Shown: positions 10,870 to 21,391 of the stretch, piece by piece
Layout of the letters: the number at the start of each line of letters is the position of its first letter
How positions within the stretch are numbered: position 1 is the stretch's first letter
Assembly: GCA_019059635.1 (NCBI GenBank)
Contig: JAGVRJ010000008.1
Span: forward strand, 186,001 to 250,000
Origin: Proales similis
Taxonomy: Eukaryota > Rotifera > Eurotatoria > Ploima > Proalidae
Reading direction: 5' to 3'
DNA length: 64,000 bases
The notes under the pieces: generated by a model
The model's input: only the letters and a program-made list of their open reading frames with translations
Told to the model about the DNA's origin: nothing
Database searches by the model: none
Translations under genes and position numbers: made by a program

Positions 10870-12867
10870 ACAGTAGAGTAAGCGTGTCCGTTTCTGTTTG
10901 AGTCTGGGCCAAGGGTGATGGAAGGGGCCAGACGGGCTGGGCCAAACGTGGCGTTCAGGAGCTGGACCAGGCGAACTAGAGCGCTTGTTGAGTAATTTAT
11001 GCCGAGCGAGGTGTATCTCGATCTCAATCTGATCAAAGTTATCTAACTTGCCAATGCATTGATTAGAGGCAGATCTAACCTGGTGCTCTATTGGCTCGCG
11101 AGATTATGTTAATTGTTAATCGCCTTGTTTGATTGGACTTTCGACTGATAGACATCAATGCGGCAATCGAACTCACTTGCCAAAACAAGCCACTCTCCGT
11201 CTTGTTTGGATTGTGATTTGAGTCGAGCCGAGCTCTATGTGGAGGTAAATGGACCGGATATTGGAATTGAAAACAAGAGCATTGTTTGTGTTTTCGAATG
11301 CTTCGTCGATTGGCCACCACCAACGCGGCCACCTGCACTAGCGGAGTCCTGCTCTCGATTTTAGTTAACTAGCAATGTTTGTATGAATAAATGTCCCTCT
11401 CTCCTTCTCTCCCTCCCCTTCTCTCTCTCTCTCTCTTGTGGTGAATATCTGCGATAACAGAGTGGCGGCTATCAGGTGGAGATTATTGTTGTGATTAGAG
11501 AGATCACACTTGTGCTCAATTTAGATGCAAATGAAAAAAAGTCAGAGAGGATAGAAGACTAGACTAGAGTCGAAAGTTTCTCATTTAGTCAGTTCTCCAA
11601 TAGAACAAGCTCCAAGTCGGCCGCAGCGAATGTAAACAAAACTTAAAGCAAAATGAGCCAGAAGAAACAAGAGAATAGGGCAAGATGGCCTGGGCTTAGG
11701 CGTCAATCGAGCGCAATTAGCTTAAGAGTAAACTGAACAAGACCGCTCGCCTGATTGAAGCGTCAAGTAGAATGGTGCTGCAGGCCGTCTAGTAGTTCAG
11801 TGATTCGGAAAAGACTCTGACAACTTGAGCGGAGCGTATTTGTCGGCAGCGCCGAGTAGAAAGCGATTTAAACAGAAGAGAGAAGCGCACGAGCAGAGCG
11901 GCCTGCGCAGATTAGGCCACGCAGACGAACAAAGTGATTTGATAAGACCGGCTCGTGTTTCTGGACTGCACCGCCGACATGCGTCTGCCGCCACTCGGCT
12001 TAACTTCATCATCAAAATAAAAGGGAAATGAAACGAAAAGAAGAGAGAGAGAGAGAAAAAAAGCCAAGAGCGAGAGGGGAGGCTCGGCGAACGTTAGCAA
12101 GAGACTAAGCAATTCGAACAACATAAGGTAGTGCGGATTATTTCACTGTCGATCCGGCCAGATGGGTGTTGTGGCCCCTCTTGGCTTGCACAATCTGGCT
12201 GCGAGCGAAACAAGAAGTGGATTAAGATAAGTCGATAGGCACTCGCTCTTGTTCTTGCTTGGCACTCTCCCGCCACCGATATGAGTGGAAAGAACGTGCC
12301 TGCCGGCTTGGACTTATTCGCTTTAGATATTTCCGTCAGTCTTTTGGTGATTGTCGTCGTCGTCGTCGCCGACTCACGCGGATTAGGCCTCTTGTTTGTT
12401 TGTTTATTTATACTCAGAGCGAGCTACGGAGCGCTCCAGTCTAACGGGCCCGAACTAGCCTGGCGTACTCAAGTGGCTCATTTGTGCGCCGATTAGCTTC
12501 TTAGGCTGAAGTTAAACACGCTTGTCTCGTGTATGCGCAGAATGTGCTGGCGTTGTTGTTGTTGTTGTTGTTTTGCTTCGGGAACTTTAATTGCAATCAA
12601 GGGCTTTGAGACGAGACAAATTAGATTATTGAGGAGGCGCTCGCTGCTCACTAACTCAATCACTCACTCGCTCGCTCGGTCACTGACTCATTGTTGACTG
12701 GAATGCGAGCACGACCAGACAAACCTCTGGCTCCTTGAAATGCCGCCTCGGCTTGATTTTTGCTGCCTGCGCCTTAAACTGTTTGTTTACATTTTGCATT
12801 TACAATTTTTTCCAACACTCGGCAGCCAGATGGCCGACCTCATCAATCCAGTCATTGTTTCCTCCCT

Positions 12868-12898
<31 letters not shown>

Positions 12899-13119
12899 GG
12901 TCTCTGTGTTGCCGTACTCCGGCTCTAATTGGCCAAATCGATTAGCTTATTAGCCAGACAGCCAATCACATCGACCGCGATCTTGACGAGCCGCATGAAC
13001 CATCGCAACAACCATTTAACGCTCTCTTCGTCTAATGCTTCTTTGTCTCACTTGTTAGATACGAACGCAAGAATAACAAGCCAGCAGTTAGAACAAGCGA
13101 AAAAAGAGCAACAGGCGAA
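10870..13119. other. Non-coding stretch between tropomyosin and snail
   Basis: No supported gene is visible. Open frames here are short and low in complexity. It includes CT-rich tracts (11390-11440 and 12871-12898), a GTT repeat near 12550 and possible regulatory DNA for the Snail-type gene. An upstream first exon of that gene encoding a SNAG start could lie here, but I did not find one. Confidence 0.5.
12871..12898. repeat. CT dinucleotide microsatellite
   Basis: An uninterrupted (CT)n run of roughly 28 bases lies in the snail upstream region. Similar CT/GA and GT runs recur throughout the window's non-coding DNA, for example GT at 14381-14403 and 38447-38467. Confidence 0.8.
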
Positions 13120-14073
13120 ATGCTTCAAAACAAAACAAAGCCCACTGGCTCGTTCAACATTAATCAACTTTTGCCTGAACTATTCGACTCGTCTGTAGGC
13201 AAGCGATGTCCGGCAAAGGAGGCAACCGATTCTTCCCAAGTGGATTGGCCAAGACAACAAGCACGTTCGGCTTCGATTCTGAGCGCAGGCCTCGACGTAC
13301 ATCTCGAAATGCTCAATCGGATGCGTCTAGGTGTGCTGGGCTTAAGCCAGAGCGGCCTGCAGGCGACAGGACCACTTTCGCACATGCAGCTGATGATCGA
13401 CAAGTTCCGGCCGACCGAGACTGCCAGTTTGTGGGAGATGAGCTCAAGGAGGTATTGGCCGAGGCCGGGCGAGGTATCCTCTTCGCTAACGAGTCAAAGC
13501 GAACTGAGCCAAAGCAGTTTGAGCTACATCCAGCGGATGATCTTGTTATCAAAGGAAATGAGCGACTCGAACGAGACCAGAGTGAACATCAAAGAGTCAA
13601 CTTCGCCATCGACCTCGCTCTCTTCGGCCTCATCGTACAAGTCCGCCTCTCGAGCGTCTACTAACACGTCCGCGTCGTTGGTGGTCGGCCACGCTCACTC
13701 AGACGAGACCCAAAATGACTCAGGAGCCAAGTATCGGTGTCGAACTTGCGACAAGACCTATGTCACTTCGGGCGCGCTCAAAATGCACATCCGAACGCAC
13801 ACACTGCCCTGCAAGTGCAAAGTGTGCGGCAAGTCGTTCTCGCGGCCCTGGCTCCTCCAAGGCCACTATCGCACTCACACGGGCGAGAAGCCGTTCAAAT
13901 GCGAGATATGCTCGCGCGCATTCGCCGACCGCTCCAATCTGCGCGCTCACATGCAAACGCACAGCTTCATCAAAAAGTATCACTGCGAGCACTGTGATCG
14001 CACCTTTTCTCGCATGTCGCTTCTCAACCGTCACCACGAGAACTCGAGCTGTTCTGTTTATCATCGCAAATAG
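13120..14073 (+). CDS. snail: Snail-family C2H2 zinc-finger transcription factor
   Basis: DNA-binding repressor of the Snail superfamily, acting in the nucleus on E-box motifs in mesoderm and neural development. Four zinc fingers occupy about residues 205-310: CRTCDKTY.., [34 protein letters not shown] and a C2HC finger with [10 protein letters not shown]. The [10 protein letters not shown] and [14 protein letters not shown] strings are diagnostic of the superfamily, and the last finger favours Snail over Scratch. The 200-residue N-terminus is Ser-rich and unrecognised. ATG 13120 is the first in frame, but no N-terminal SNAG motif is present, so an upstream coding exon may be missing. AATAAA at 14491 fits its 3' end. 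Confidence 0.9.
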   Translation: MLQNKTKPTGSFNINQLLPELFDSSVGKRCPAKEATDSSQVDWPRQQARSASILSAGLDVHLEMLNRMRLGVLGLSQSGLQATGPLSHMQLMIDKFRPTETASLWEMSSRRYWPRPGEVSSSLTSQSELSQSSLSYIQRMILLSKEMSDSNETRVNIKESTSPSTSLSSASSYKSASRASTNTSASLVVGHAHSDETQNDSGAKYRCRTCDKTYVTSGALKMHIRTHTLPCKCKVCGKSFSRPWLLQGHYRTHTGEKPFKCEICSRAFADRSNLRAHMQTHSFIKKYHCEHCDRTFSRMSLLNRHHENSSCSVYHRK

Positions 14074-14490
14074 GTCTCCATTGTCCACCAGAATTATTAT
14101 TTATTGGTGAGCATCAACCGCCGACGCCGTCAGTTTACGTTTATGATTCGCCCTGCTTTCAAATCCCATTCGCACACAACTCCAAAAGACGAGTGCTGGA
14201 GCGAGCTGGCGAGCGATTGGCTCCTATTCGCTCATAATTAGCCGAGACTATTGCAATTCGATTGGCTGCCAGACTAGTTATTTTCGTCCATTTCATTCTT
14301 CGTCATTTGCTTCTATTTCTGTCTGCTTCTATTTGTATTTGCCTCTGTTTGTATTTAGTTAGTGCCGATCTATGAACCTTGTGCGTGTGTGTGTGTGTGT
14401 GTGCACGACTGTTTTCGAGATTATTCTTTTTTTTATTAAATTAAATGAAGATTTTGAGCAGAGGATTCGTTATAATTCAAAATTGAACAG

Positions 14491-14496
14491 AATAAA
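14491..14496 (+). terminator. Poly(A) signal for snail-type gene
   Basis: AATAAA lies about 420 bases after the stop and 70 bases before the 3' end of the convergent NYN-ribonuclease coding region. Confidence 0.45.
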
Positions 14497-14564
14497 CCAA
14501 AGAACTTGAAAGCAGACGGCTCGAAGGGGGCAGCACGGTGATTTCTGAGCAGAGTTTAGGTCGC

Positions 14565-16076
14565 TCAGTGGCGCTGTTGTCTAAGGAACTGGTCAATGCT
14601 GGGACCGTGGCGACCGAGAGGGTCGTCGGCAATCATGAACAAATCGTTAACAAAACTGAACTGCAGCAGATTGGAGTCGACATGGCGCCGCCAGCTCGGG
14701 TCTTCGTTGAGCAAATCGCGGTAATTGTCGTTGGAGACTATGACTGCGTCAAAGTGAACAGCCGCGCGCAGGATGAAGCGGTCGTCATAGGGCAGAATGA
14801 GACGATTGTTGACAAAGCGCGACGGCGTGTACGTGATGAAGCCTCTCTGCTCGAGCAGATCGAGAATTTCTGGCTGCAGAGTGGGACACTGCGTGTCTGT
14901 CTTGCCACGTCTGAATCGGGGCACGAACGCCTTTATTTGAGTGTGTCCTCGCTTGAGAAAAAAGTCGACTACGATTTGGATGCCGCGACACGAGAACACG
15001 TTGCCGAACGATTTGCCGTGCTCTCGGGCCACATTGCTGCCGTCGATCACGATCATTCTAAGCGCTGCAGATGGCGCTGGTGGCGCACACCTGACGTCTA
15101 GCAGGGAGCTCATACGCGGTGATGCCTGTCTGGGTTGACCGAAGCGGCCTCGCTCGCCCCTTCTCAAACCGGTTTGGATTAGATGGCTAACGCGTTTGTA
15201 CTTGGCTATGACTTGTTGGTGCGGACGAGACAAGTTTGCTCGTCTGTTCACTCGGCCGCTGCCTCGATCTCTTACTGGCCATCGGCCACGTCGGGCCGTT
15301 CCTCTTTTGAATTGGCCGCTGAAACCGGAAGTATGCGCCTCTGAATCTATTCCTCTGCTCGACTCAGTCGATTGGTCGTCTACTTTGGATGCTAGTGGTG
15401 CTTGACTCTCGCTGGTTTTCTCCTCCTCACTCTTTCTAGATTCGGTCTTTGACTCGGCTGAAATAAATTCAAGAAATTCAATGTCCGCTTGGCGTGAGCC
15501 GTCTTGGTCGTCACCGTCGTCGCCGTCTTCAGAGTCAACCAAGACCAACTGATCTATTCGCGGTTCGATATTAAAATTGGCCTTTCTAATGAGGGGACTC
15601 GAGTCATCATCAAGGACAATTATGCTGTCGTCGGCGGAGACAGCGTCAGTGGCCGCAGCAGCAAACGAGCATTGGCTTTTAATCGACTCAACGGCCTGCT
15701 GGACACTTGCGGGACAGCCGTGAACGGCAAAACTTGTTTGTTGGTTGTCGTCCGGAAAGGCGGTTATGAACACTTGGTGCTCAATCATCAACGACTCGAT
15801 CAGCTTGTCGGTGTTGACAGAAGAGGGCAGTTTGAGTTGGACCGAGTCGCTGTGCTCCGGCTCGGCCAGAGCTTCGATGAACTTGGCCGCTCTATCAGGC
15901 TGCGTTCCGGTGAGCACAATGTGACGATACTTGACACCGTTCTCTTCGGTCTCTGGCAAGTATTTGTAGCTCGAGTGAAACAGAGTTTGCACGTAATGGG
16001 CATTCAGCTTGAGACACTTGACCCGGTCCGATCTGACTCTGATCTTGTTCTCTTGTTCGAGGTCACCAGTTGCCAT
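14565..16076 (-). CDS. N4BP1/KHNYN-like NYN-domain ribonuclease
   Basis: Predicted single-strand RNA endonuclease of the Zc3h12a-like NYN superfamily. The intronless frame encodes 503 residues. The N-terminal 150 residues look KH-like, as in N4BP1 and KHNYN. The middle is acidic, then Arg-Gly-rich. The C-terminal 170 residues hold the NYN fold, with acidic residues expected for metal binding in IVIDGSNVA, in LPYDDRFILRAA and in VSNDNYRDLL. There is no CCCH zinc finger, so it is closer to N4BP1/KHNYN than to Regnase. Start is ATG at 16076, 200 bases from the divergent KIAA1143-like start, suggesting a shared promoter. In vertebrates relatives degrade viral and immune mRNAs; a similar role here is inference. 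Confidence 0.85.
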   Translation of the reverse strand: MATGDLEQENKIRVRSDRVKCLKLNAHYVQTLFHSSYKYLPETEENGVKYRHIVLTGTQPDRAAKFIEALAEPEHSDSVQLKLPSSVNTDKLIESLMIEHQVFITAFPDDNQQTSFAVHGCPASVQQAVESIKSQCSFAAAATDAVSADDSIIVLDDDSSPLIRKANFNIEPRIDQLVLVDSEDGDDGDDQDGSRQADIEFLEFISAESKTESRKSEEEKTSESQAPLASKVDDQSTESSRGIDSEAHTSGFSGQFKRGTARRGRWPVRDRGSGRVNRRANLSRPHQQVIAKYKRVSHLIQTGLRRGERGRFGQPRQASPRMSSLLDVRCAPPAPSAALRMIVIDGSNVAREHGKSFGNVFSCRGIQIVVDFFLKRGHTQIKAFVPRFRRGKTDTQCPTLQPEILDLLEQRGFITYTPSRFVNNRLILPYDDRFILRAAVHFDAVIVSNDNYRDLLNEDPSWRRHVDSNLLQFSFVNDLFMIADDPLGRHGPSIDQFLRQQRH

Positions 16077-16275
16077 AAGTCAAGAGCAGCACGGGTCGGG
16101 CAGCGCTTTTCAATCAAATGTCCTGTTGCGACTCGAATTATGTTTGTAAAGTTTGGAATGAACGACTGATCAAATGCCAAGACAGCGCTCGTTTGAAGAG
16201 AGATCGATCATCAACAAAAGCCAAGACTTGGCCCAGCAGAGAGAAGCAAAATTTTGTTCAAATTTTGTCTGTGTA

Positions 16276-16947
16276 ATGTCGCGCAACAAAGGCGTTTCTT
16301 GGGTTAACAAATCAGAGCCAAAGTTCATTCGAGAATTCAAAGAGCGAATCGCATATCAACAGCAGCAGGCCAATTTGGACAGCAAGCGCAAAACCAAGAC
16401 CCAGGAAGACCTGTTGATTGAAAGAGAAGAGGACACGCCTCAAGTGGTGCAGCTGAAGCCGGGCGATTTGACCGAGAAAGAATATTTGGAGCAGAAATCC
16501 AAAGAAGAGATTGAGAACGGCGCATCGTCATTCGGCAAGATCTTATTCCGCAGACCGGCCAAAAACCCAGTCCAAAACAAAGAAGAAGAAGAAGAGCCAG
16601 AGGGCAGCAAGAAAGCGGTCGGCGAATTGAGCGACATCTTCAATCTAGACGAGCAGGGCAACGAAAAAAAGAGCTGCGAGGGCAAAGAAGAATCAGAATC
16701 AGGTGAAGTCACAGCAGCAGCAGCAGCAGCAGCAACGAAGAAGAAGATATTCCTCAGCCAAGAAGAAGAGCAGGTCACAGAAGGTCTTCAACAGCCGGCC
16801 AACAAAAAGCAGCGTTTTGTCGATAAGATAGCCGCCTCTCAAGCGAACAGCAAAGTAGCCAAAGTGCTCGAGCGTGAAAAGAAAGGAGGCAACAAAAAGC
16901 TCTTGTCATTTTACCAAGACGAGCCGGACGAGGACGACGATCTATAG
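16276..16947 (+). CDS. KIAA1143-like protein (DUF4604)
   Basis: Small conserved nuclear-type protein of unknown function, here about 223 residues. The N-terminus MSRNKGVSWVNKSEPKFI and the segment QVVQLKPGDLTEKEYL fit the family, and the acidic C-terminus LLSFYQDEPDEDDDL matches the conserved end. The middle has Glu-rich and polyalanine stretches. I start at ATG 16276 because homology begins there; the frame is open upstream to 16174. The stop TAG is followed after only nine bases by the FDXACB1-like start, an operon-like spacing. Confidence 0.85.
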   Translation: MSRNKGVSWVNKSEPKFIREFKERIAYQQQQANLDSKRKTKTQEDLLIEREEDTPQVVQLKPGDLTEKEYLEQKSKEEIENGASSFGKILFRRPAKNPVQNKEEEEEPEGSKKAVGELSDIFNLDEQGNEKKSCEGKEESESGEVTAAAAAAATKKKIFLSQEEEQVTEGLQQPANKKQRFVDKIAASQANSKVAKVLEREKKGGNKKLLSFYQDEPDEDDDL

Positions 16948-16956
16948 GGAGGCAAG

Positions 16957-18618
16957 ATGGAGCTCGATCTAAACGCGCCTTGTCTGCTTGTCGGCGAAGG
17001 CAATTTTTCATTTGCACTTTCACTTGTTGAATATTTTGTTCATTCTGATTTACTTATTGCGACCTGTTATGAGAGCGAAGAAGAAGCGAAGCGAAAGTAC
17101 GGCACCGAAGTGGTCGCCAGCAATCTGGCCCGTCTCAACTGTCAGTTCATGTTCGAAGTAGACGCGTGCAAGCTTCACGAGCGATTCGAGCCCGGTCAGT
17201 TTGAACGAGTGATTTTCATGTTTCCACACGTGGGCGGCAAGTCGAACACGCGGGCGAATCGAGAGCTGCTCGACAAGTTCTTTCAGTCTGCTCGTCAAGT
17301 CATTCGGCCGGAGACGGGAAGAATATTCGTGACACTGGCCAAAGGCCAAGGAGGCAGCAAGTTTGAACATGTCGAATCGAAACGAAACTCAAACGACACC
17401 TGGAGAGTGAACGAGCTCGCCAACCGCTCTGGCCTCCTATTGACTCAATGCAGCACGTTCGACGCGTCCAAGTTTCCCTACTACGCCAGCACCGGCTTTA
17501 GAAGCGGCCGACGCTCGTTTCACACCGAGCGAGCTCTTGTGCACCGATTCGAACCGGCTCAACTGCCAACTCAGCCCCAAGTCAACCTCAAAGCCCAGCA
17601 ACTTGACAATCTTGTCGACACGTTCATGAGCAAAGTCGAACGCTTTTCAAGCAGCACTTGGCATCCTTTGGTCCAATTTTCGCGACAGCTCGCCTCGTTT
17701 GTTGCGCAAACTCTTCATCTCGACCTCAATATTCAGTCAGATAGCGTTCATTTGGCCTCTGTAGCCGGACCGCCGAATACAAACTACAAACTGAGCCAGT
17801 CAGTCTACGCGTCTAGATTTCCGATCGCATCAAAATTCGCCCGAACCTCGCTCGTTCAGCTGCTCGACTGTGTGCATGTGCACAACGCCGGCTCATTGAA
17901 CGCATTGTCCGGCCCGGTGATTCGTTGCACTCGGCCAAACAGCGATCACTGCAGACAAGAGCCTTATCCGCAGGTGGAGTGCAACAGTTTCAATTATCAG
18001 CTCCTCATTCGAATCGGTTGCCAGGCAGCACAAGAGAGCGAGGAAATGTTGCTCCGACTCGCTCAGCTGATGACTGACTTCCTTTCACCTCACATGCAGG
18101 TGCAGTCGGCCACGCAATCAAACGCTCTCAGTTTGAGTGTCGATCAAACGCAAGTGGCTCAGGCCTGGATCGATCGATTCGTCGTCAATGCACTGGTCGA
18201 CGTCAGTTCGATTGTGAAGCACACGTTCGGACTTGAGGACGAGCGTCTTCTTTATTCGGACGACACAAGAGCCGTTCGAATCTCACTCGATCGTCCGTTT
18301 GGCCTCGAGTTTGAAGTGGCGCCGTTTATTGCCGAGACTTGCAAACATCGGCACGACTTGAGCTTCTGGTGCGACGAGAAAAGCTTCGACCTAAACGAGC
18401 TTCTCGACACGATCGATGACTTTTGTCCGGGCCTTGTGCGTCACGTTCAATTTCTGAACGCATTCCGCTCGGCCGATCGCCGTCATCTGCCCGACGCTCT
18501 TTGCTTTCGTCTTTTGTACGAATCCTGCGATCGCTCGCTGTCATGGAAGCAAAGCGTTCAAATTGAGGACCAGCTTAGAGAGCGACTGACCATTTTCAAT
18601 CAATTCATTTGCCACTAG
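16957..18618 (+). CDS. FDXACB1: FDXACB1-like Rossmann methyltransferase / anticodon-binding fusion
   Basis: The intronless frame encodes 553 residues. The N-terminal 190 residues are the DUF2431 Rossmann domain found in yeast rRNA uridine-N3 methyltransferase Bmt5 (LLVGEGNFSFALSLVEYF, then VIFMFPHVGGKSN). The last 100 residues match the ferredoxin-fold anticodon-binding domain of phenylalanyl-tRNA synthetase (CKHRHDLSFWCDEKSFDLNE). This combination is that of metazoan FDXACB1, whose substrate is unknown to me. It starts nine bases after the KIAA1143-like stop, and the stop TAG of that gene itself reads as a splice-acceptor-like AG. AATAAA lies just after its own stop near 18641. Confidence 0.9.
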   Translation: MELDLNAPCLLVGEGNFSFALSLVEYFVHSDLLIATCYESEEEAKRKYGTEVVASNLARLNCQFMFEVDACKLHERFEPGQFERVIFMFPHVGGKSNTRANRELLDKFFQSARQVIRPETGRIFVTLAKGQGGSKFEHVESKRNSNDTWRVNELANRSGLLLTQCSTFDASKFPYYASTGFRSGRRSFHTERALVHRFEPAQLPTQPQVNLKAQQLDNLVDTFMSKVERFSSSTWHPLVQFSRQLASFVAQTLHLDLNIQSDSVHLASVAGPPNTNYKLSQSVYASRFPIASKFARTSLVQLLDCVHVHNAGSLNALSGPVIRCTRPNSDHCRQEPYPQVECNSFNYQLLIRIGCQAAQESEEMLLRLAQLMTDFLSPHMQVQSATQSNALSLSVDQTQVAQAWIDRFVVNALVDVSSIVKHTFGLEDERLLYSDDTRAVRISLDRPFGLEFEVAPFIAETCKHRHDLSFWCDEKSFDLNELLDTIDDFCPGLVRHVQFLNAFRSADRRHLPDALCFRLLYESCDRSLSWKQSVQIEDQLRERLTIFNQFICH

Positions 18619-18771
18619 AGCCTTCATCGAGCCGCATGTAATAAATGTTCATCAACAACGCTCTTGTCCCTCATTTTGCACAAACGACTTGTTGCCAAGT
18701 CGCTCGTTACCCAAACAAGTCGAACTCTCTTCAACTTTGCGCAAGAAGACCAAACGGTTGCGTGCGAGGCG

Positions 18772-20263
18772 ATGAAAGCGCGCTCATTCTGGCCCAATAT
18801 AAGACAGGCGTTTATTGCGCTGCTCGTCGTGGCCTTTTTGCTCATTTTGGCCAGCTTCCAAGTGATCAGCGTGATCGAGACAGTGCCTGCGTTCAAATCA
18901 AGATGCGACATGTCTATGGCCAAGTATCTCATTCAGAATCTAGTGAGTCAGCTTGCCGCACTCGTCTCGTTCATTTGTTTTACGTTCTCGCTTCAAGTGC
19001 GAAATCTACACCAACGAGCAACAAGTGGGCGGCAACGCTTGTGTCGACTTGTGTCGGCAGCACAATTACTTCACACTGTACAAGAACTACGAGCTGGTCG
19101 GCTGCCGCAATCTGGACAAGGACACCACATCGCCAAACGAACAACTCGGCCGGCATTTGAGCTCGGGCAAAGTAGTTTTGGTCTACGAAAAGAGAAAGGA
19201 GACTGGAGAATCAGAGCCGCGGCGTCTGGTGCTCAAGTCAGAGCGCAAGTTTTTCCTCGATTTCGACCACTTGCGACACGAGACCCTGGACAGAATGTCG
19301 CTCAAAGAGCAGATCAAGTACTTGCTGGTCAACATTGAGCAAACACTCAAGAAACGACTCAATTTAAATGTGGACGAGAGCGCCCACGCTTGGTACCGGC
19401 TGTACGCCAAGGACGAGCAGTTGGCCGTCAATCAGTACAAAACGCAGTTTTCAAGCAAAGGCCTCCGCCACTACGTTCACTTGTTGGCGGACAATTCGAA
19501 CGAGTTCGAACGAGCCCTGCTCGACCACGACAAGGCCAGAATGAGCAAATTTCTGAGAAACCTGTTCATACTCATGTCGCAGGACGAGTATTTGTTCAAT
19601 AGAATTTTCCGCCTCAAATCGGCCGCGCTGAGAACCTACTCGACTTGCGGGCATTTTTACTTTGTCGAGTACGCGGAGCCGTTGGACTCCAAGCTGCAGC
19701 TTATGAACGCCAATGATCGCCTTCAATTGGCGAACAAATTTCTCAATCTGGCTCACGAGCTGGACGAGTTGTATTTGCTTGATGACTCGAGTGTCCAAGG
19801 TCAAAAGTCACGAGGCCCTAACTCGACTCGAGCAAATCAACTGCAAATGTGCGACGTCAAACTCGACAATTTCGGCCTGAACGAACGCGGCGAGCTGAAA
19901 ATAATCGACTCGGACATGATCACTGTGGACGACTATGTGATGAACGAGAAAGTCTGCTCGACGCACGAGGACTGCCACTATTTTGACTGCAAGTCAATTT
20001 GCCAGCCGTCGAGCAAGAAATGCGCCACCCACCGAGTGAACAACAACCTTCAAGTGTTTTGCGACAAAATTCTCTCAAACCGGCTGAGGCAAAGCGAAGG
20101 CGTGATAAGCGGCGCCAGTCTGGACTCGCATCTCAAGCAAGAGCTGACCAAACGAGTGGAAATGTGCCGATCGCCGGGCACAGTAGCCAACTCGGACGTT
20201 CCAACGGCTGCTAACTTTACTCTGATCAGAGCCATGCAGATGCTGCTCAAGCCAAACACCTGA
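18772..20263 (+). CDS. DIPK1/FAM69-like secretory-pathway pseudokinase or kinase
   Basis: Type II membrane protein of the endoplasmic reticulum, divergent protein kinase family 1, about 478 residues. There are two exons, 18772-18942 and 18998-20263, with a 55-bp phase-0 intron. The membrane anchor is at residues 11-31 and is followed by the Cys-rich segment. Kinase landmarks are the lysine in RRLVLKSE, a catalytic-loop equivalent CDVKLDNFG and the metal-binding equivalent IIDSDM. Next comes the family's Cys-rich insert (HEDCHYFDCKSICQ) and the conserved VNNNLQVFCDKIL. The frame is open upstream without an ATG, so I use ATG 18772. It lies 153 bases after the FDXACB1-like stop. Confidence 0.9.
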
Positions 20264-20572
20264 TCTCTCTTCAGCTTGTGCAGCTTTCTCAGCCGCTTGT
20301 TTAACGCGCGCGTGTTTGTATGACAATTGCCGCTTCTTGGTTTTCTGTTCGAACTGCATTTTGTATCTTACAATTGGAAAGCTCGTTCGCCTCAGGGCTG
20401 TGTTTGTGTGTTTATTTAAATTTAAAATGGCCAAACGAATAAACGGAAATGATGACTGGTCTCGGTCACAGGGTTGCTCGGGATGCCATAAACGACCATG
20501 TTTGTACATTCAGTCTGACTTGGCATGGACCAACTCGTCGGGGAAGTTGGGCATCAGCTGTCAAATAACGCA

Positions 20573-21391
20573 TCATGAAATAGGAGTCCAAGACCGAGAA
20601 AGAACTCGACTTACTCGGTTGAGACGACGTCCGAAGTTGCCCATGCTCAAGCATCCTGAGAATACCAGACAGAGGAGACAGGCCTTAAAGTAATTGTATC
20701 TGATCGGCTGGTCACTGTTCGAATAGGTCTCTCTGGTCAGACTCGCGTCTCAGCAGCTCAAATCGATTCTACTTACAACAGCAAGCCGACGTGCTCCATC
20801 AAGTTGACGGCGACGATCACGCCCAATGCGTTGAATATGCTGAATACAAAGCCGGTCCAGGTGCAGTCGAACCAGTACCAAAACACGATGCAAAACAGTG
20901 ACATGATCACAATGAAGTGGAACAGATTTTGAAATTGAATTTTCTTCGGCAGGCGATCGTTCAATAAACTGAGTCTGGCACTGGTTGAGAGTAAATTACC
21001 AGACAGAGGTGATTCAGACCGATAAAGAAGGCGAAGCATCGGATCACGCCGGTCCAGTCTTCGATGTTTGGCCCACTCGTTTTGAAGCAAGCGTCGAATA
21101 TGGGCAGCAAAAGGCCAATGTATACTTTGATTTGAGACAGAGAGAGAGAGAAAAGGGTTCATTCTGTTTGTTTAGGAATTATTCTCTCTCTCACACACAC
21201 ACACACAACTTACTGGAAACGAGGCCGCAGAACGGAAACATCCACCAGATTGTCTGGAAGAATATTAAAAGCTTGCGCGGGAACAGATTCGACTCGTACT
21301 CCAAGTGAAGCACGTTCAGAATGAAGGTTAGCAGAACGCCCAGCGAGAACAGTATGCTCGATTTGAGGAGGAGATTGACGCTAGAAGCCAT
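20573..21391 (-). CDS. INSIG: INSIG (insulin-induced gene protein)
   Basis: Endoplasmic reticulum sterol-sensing membrane protein that retains SCAP-SREBP and promotes degradation of HMG-CoA reductase in animals. Four exons: 21214-21391, 21000-21124, 20777-20943 and 20573-20699, with introns of 89, 56 and 77 bp. All phases fit and give 198 residues, close to the 225 of human INSIG2. Matches include SILFSLGVLLTFILNVLH and FPFCG in membrane segment 1-2, GLLLPIFDACF, FIGLNH, and FSGCLSMGNFGRRL near the end. The second intron was fixed by frame: only acceptor GCCGAAG works and it gives an ungapped match. The start is ATG 21391. Confidence 0.92.

Noticed and set aside
18664-18771. Extending DIPK1 upstream to 18664
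   Set aside because: The open frame there begins without an ATG; the first ATG is 18772, just before the membrane anchor.
20980-21000. A 19-nt GT-AG segment in INSIG read as a micro-intron
   Set aside because: It does not restore frame. A 56-bp intron from the same donor to GCCGAAG does, and gives an ungapped match to INSIG.
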